DNA of 64,000 bases from Eretmocerus hayati (taxonomy: Eukaryota > Arthropoda > Insecta > Hymenoptera > Aphelinidae), in the NCBI GenBank assembly GCA_029851415.1, contig CM056743.1:124092305-124156304 (forward strand), in the 5' to 3' direction. The notes below the pieces were generated by a model. That model ran no database searches. It was not told the origin of the DNA and saw only the letters and a list, made by a program, of their open reading frames with translations. The position numbers and the translations under genes were made by a program. Positions 62,543 through 64,000 of the stretch are shown here, one piece after another (within the stretch, counting starts at the first letter, position 1; each line of letters begins with the position of its first letter).

Positions 62543-63329
62543 CATTGGAACCCGGTTATAACGAACTCCGGAGGATCGACCAAAAATGTTTGTTATAAGC
62601 AATGTTCGTTATATCCGGGGTTGGCTGAAAATTGAGCTAGTTTTCTCGATTAATGCATTTTATCCAATTTTATTGCCTTTCCTTGACACCTTGCAAGTAA
62701 AAAAGTAAATACGCCAATTTGACTGCATTCTTATTCAATTACTCACATCATGCTAGCATTCTAGAAGAACAGAAACACTTCATCAACGGTTTATTTAGGA
62801 TAAGAAATCGGTGATTGGTTAATTCTTGTATCTGCCGTTTCGTTTCGAGGTAGTGGTCCTGTACCATACCCTTCAGCTTCGAACACTGTCGAAAGAACTC
62901 ATCACTCAAACCTGCATTCGTGAGATGAAAATTATTAAGGCAGTCTAGTGCAAACAAGGCCTTTGGATGCGGGCTGATTTCAATTTTATCACTCATAGTG
63001 AACGATTTTCTTTTGCTAGCACTCATGTCAACGTCAATTATTCAATTTGTACTGGTCGTCATACGCACGTTTTGTATTTACTGACTCAGATGACTTGTGG
63101 TAGTTCGTAATTGGCTCTCATTACGAATGTGCAGACACACAGCCGTGAGCAATTTCAAATGTACTATTCGCTATATCCAAGGCTTGGATCCGAAAATTTG
63201 ACGATTTCATGTTCGTTACACCTGAGATATTCGTTGTAACCGATTCGTTATAACCAGGTTCATTGTATTAACTTAGCATGGGAACCAAACAAGATATCGA
63301 GATTTGTTCGTTATAACCGGGGTCCACTG
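62543..63329 (-). mobile_element. Tigger-like deletion derivative with TA duplication
   Basis: CATTGGAACCCGGTTATAAC at 62543 and its inverse ending GGGGTCCACTG at 63329 are typical pogo/Tigger TIRs; TA flanks both sides (62541-62542, 63330-63331). TIR-like GTTATAAC/GTTCGTTA copies recur just inside both ends. The only long frame (63026-62748, minus) begins MSASKRKSFTMSDKIEI, a CENP-B-like transposase N-terminus, then passes directly to ALDCLNNFHL...DHYLETKRQ, which resembles a Tigger C-terminus. DNA-binding and DDE domains are missing, so it is non-autonomous. A different lineage from the 20/42-kb Tigger copies (different TIR). Confidence 0.8.
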
Positions 63330-64000
63330 TAGTTGGACAATCTTGCAGAGGACACTATTGAATTGATTGACGAATAACGCTTCATGCACGCGAAGTTCAT
63401 GCGATGATAGCTGACGAAGATATCTGAATAACAAGTCTATAAGTATACAAACACTTCCCAATTGCATTTACAGAATGTTATTTTTTGGTCTGTCTGGACA
63501 ATCTTATTATCCTCATTAGCGCCCAAAGTCAAGAATTAATCAAACTGCGATGAAATCATATGAGATTTTATTACATAGCCGTCTTTGCATCTTCATTATC
63601 CATCCATCGGAAAAAGTGTAAAGTGGAAATGAGATTGTGCACGCTCAGAAACATTTAGGTATTAATCAAACAGAAGAAGATGAGAGTCTTGAAATGAGTA
63701 TATTTCCTCGTTATCTCGATCCGCCAATTCAGTGTTAGAAGCGACGAAAAATACACTCAAGGTAACGTTATTAATAATCACGATCTCCTCCATGAAATTC
63801 CTTGTAACGATAAATTCGAGTTCCATACTGCCGATGAAGTTTTATCCCTCCTTTGAATTTGAATTCCTCGATAACTCCTTTAGCCGCTGAACGCCGCTAG
63901 ACTGATGGAGTGCTATTCAATTTTTTGTTTCTCCGACAACACGGCTCTCGCATTTGTTGTTGTGGTTCTACCTCCAATGGATGATTATGGCTTGTCAGAT
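63330..64000. other. No gene recognised
   Basis: Only short frames; the window ends without a further recognisable feature. Confidence 0.45.

Overview
The window looks like a piece of an insect nuclear genome, perhaps hymenopteran. It is AT-rich, genes are sparse and split by GT-AG introns, and there is an innexin exon (arthropod gap-junction family). About half of the sequence is recognisable as transposable elements or tandem repeats. Nothing indicates a bacterial or viral origin.

Layout. 1-9.4 kb holds no convincing host gene, only a ~1 kb terminal-inverted-repeat (TIR) element, hairpin elements and a tRNA-derived SINE-like piece. 9.39-17.72 kb is a nest of DNA transposons. At its centre (about 11.13-17.54 kb) lies an apparently intact two-gene element: a 722-residue EnSpm/CACTA-like transposase (14935-17103, minus) and, downstream on the same strand, a seven-exon gene (12180-14404) whose splice phases all agree and which encodes a 503-residue protein with a DUF4806-like domain. 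19.9-20.7 kb is a truncated Tigger (pogo/CENP-B type) transposase. 20.9-26.8 kb is a ~176-bp satellite in two opposed arrays; the second is built from a ~527-bp trimeric higher-order unit. 26.84-31.38 kb is a 5'-truncated LINE inserted into the satellite, itself hit by two large palindromic elements.

31.4-38 kb is mostly featureless until the first coding exon of an innexin (37844-38248, plus), which ends in a splice donor. No second innexin exon is seen, so much of 38-64 kb may be its intron. That stretch carries an internally deleted Tigger, hairpin elements, a possible small minus-strand gene (49.7-50.9 kb), a TIR element with a 'TACCCAACTTGCC' end motif, a ~100-bp tandem array (57.1-58.96 kb), a decayed second copy of the two-gene element (58.97-61.35 kb), a TTAA-flanked MITE and a Tigger deletion derivative (62.5-63.3 kb).

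The central theme is the two-gene transposon. It is intact at 11-17.5 kb and degraded at 59-61 kb, and in both places the same small TIR element lies on the same side in the same orientation, next to repetitive DNA. By analogy with plant En/Spm, which encodes a transposase plus a second protein binding subterminal repeats, the DUF4806 protein is a candidate accessory transposition factor. That role is inference.
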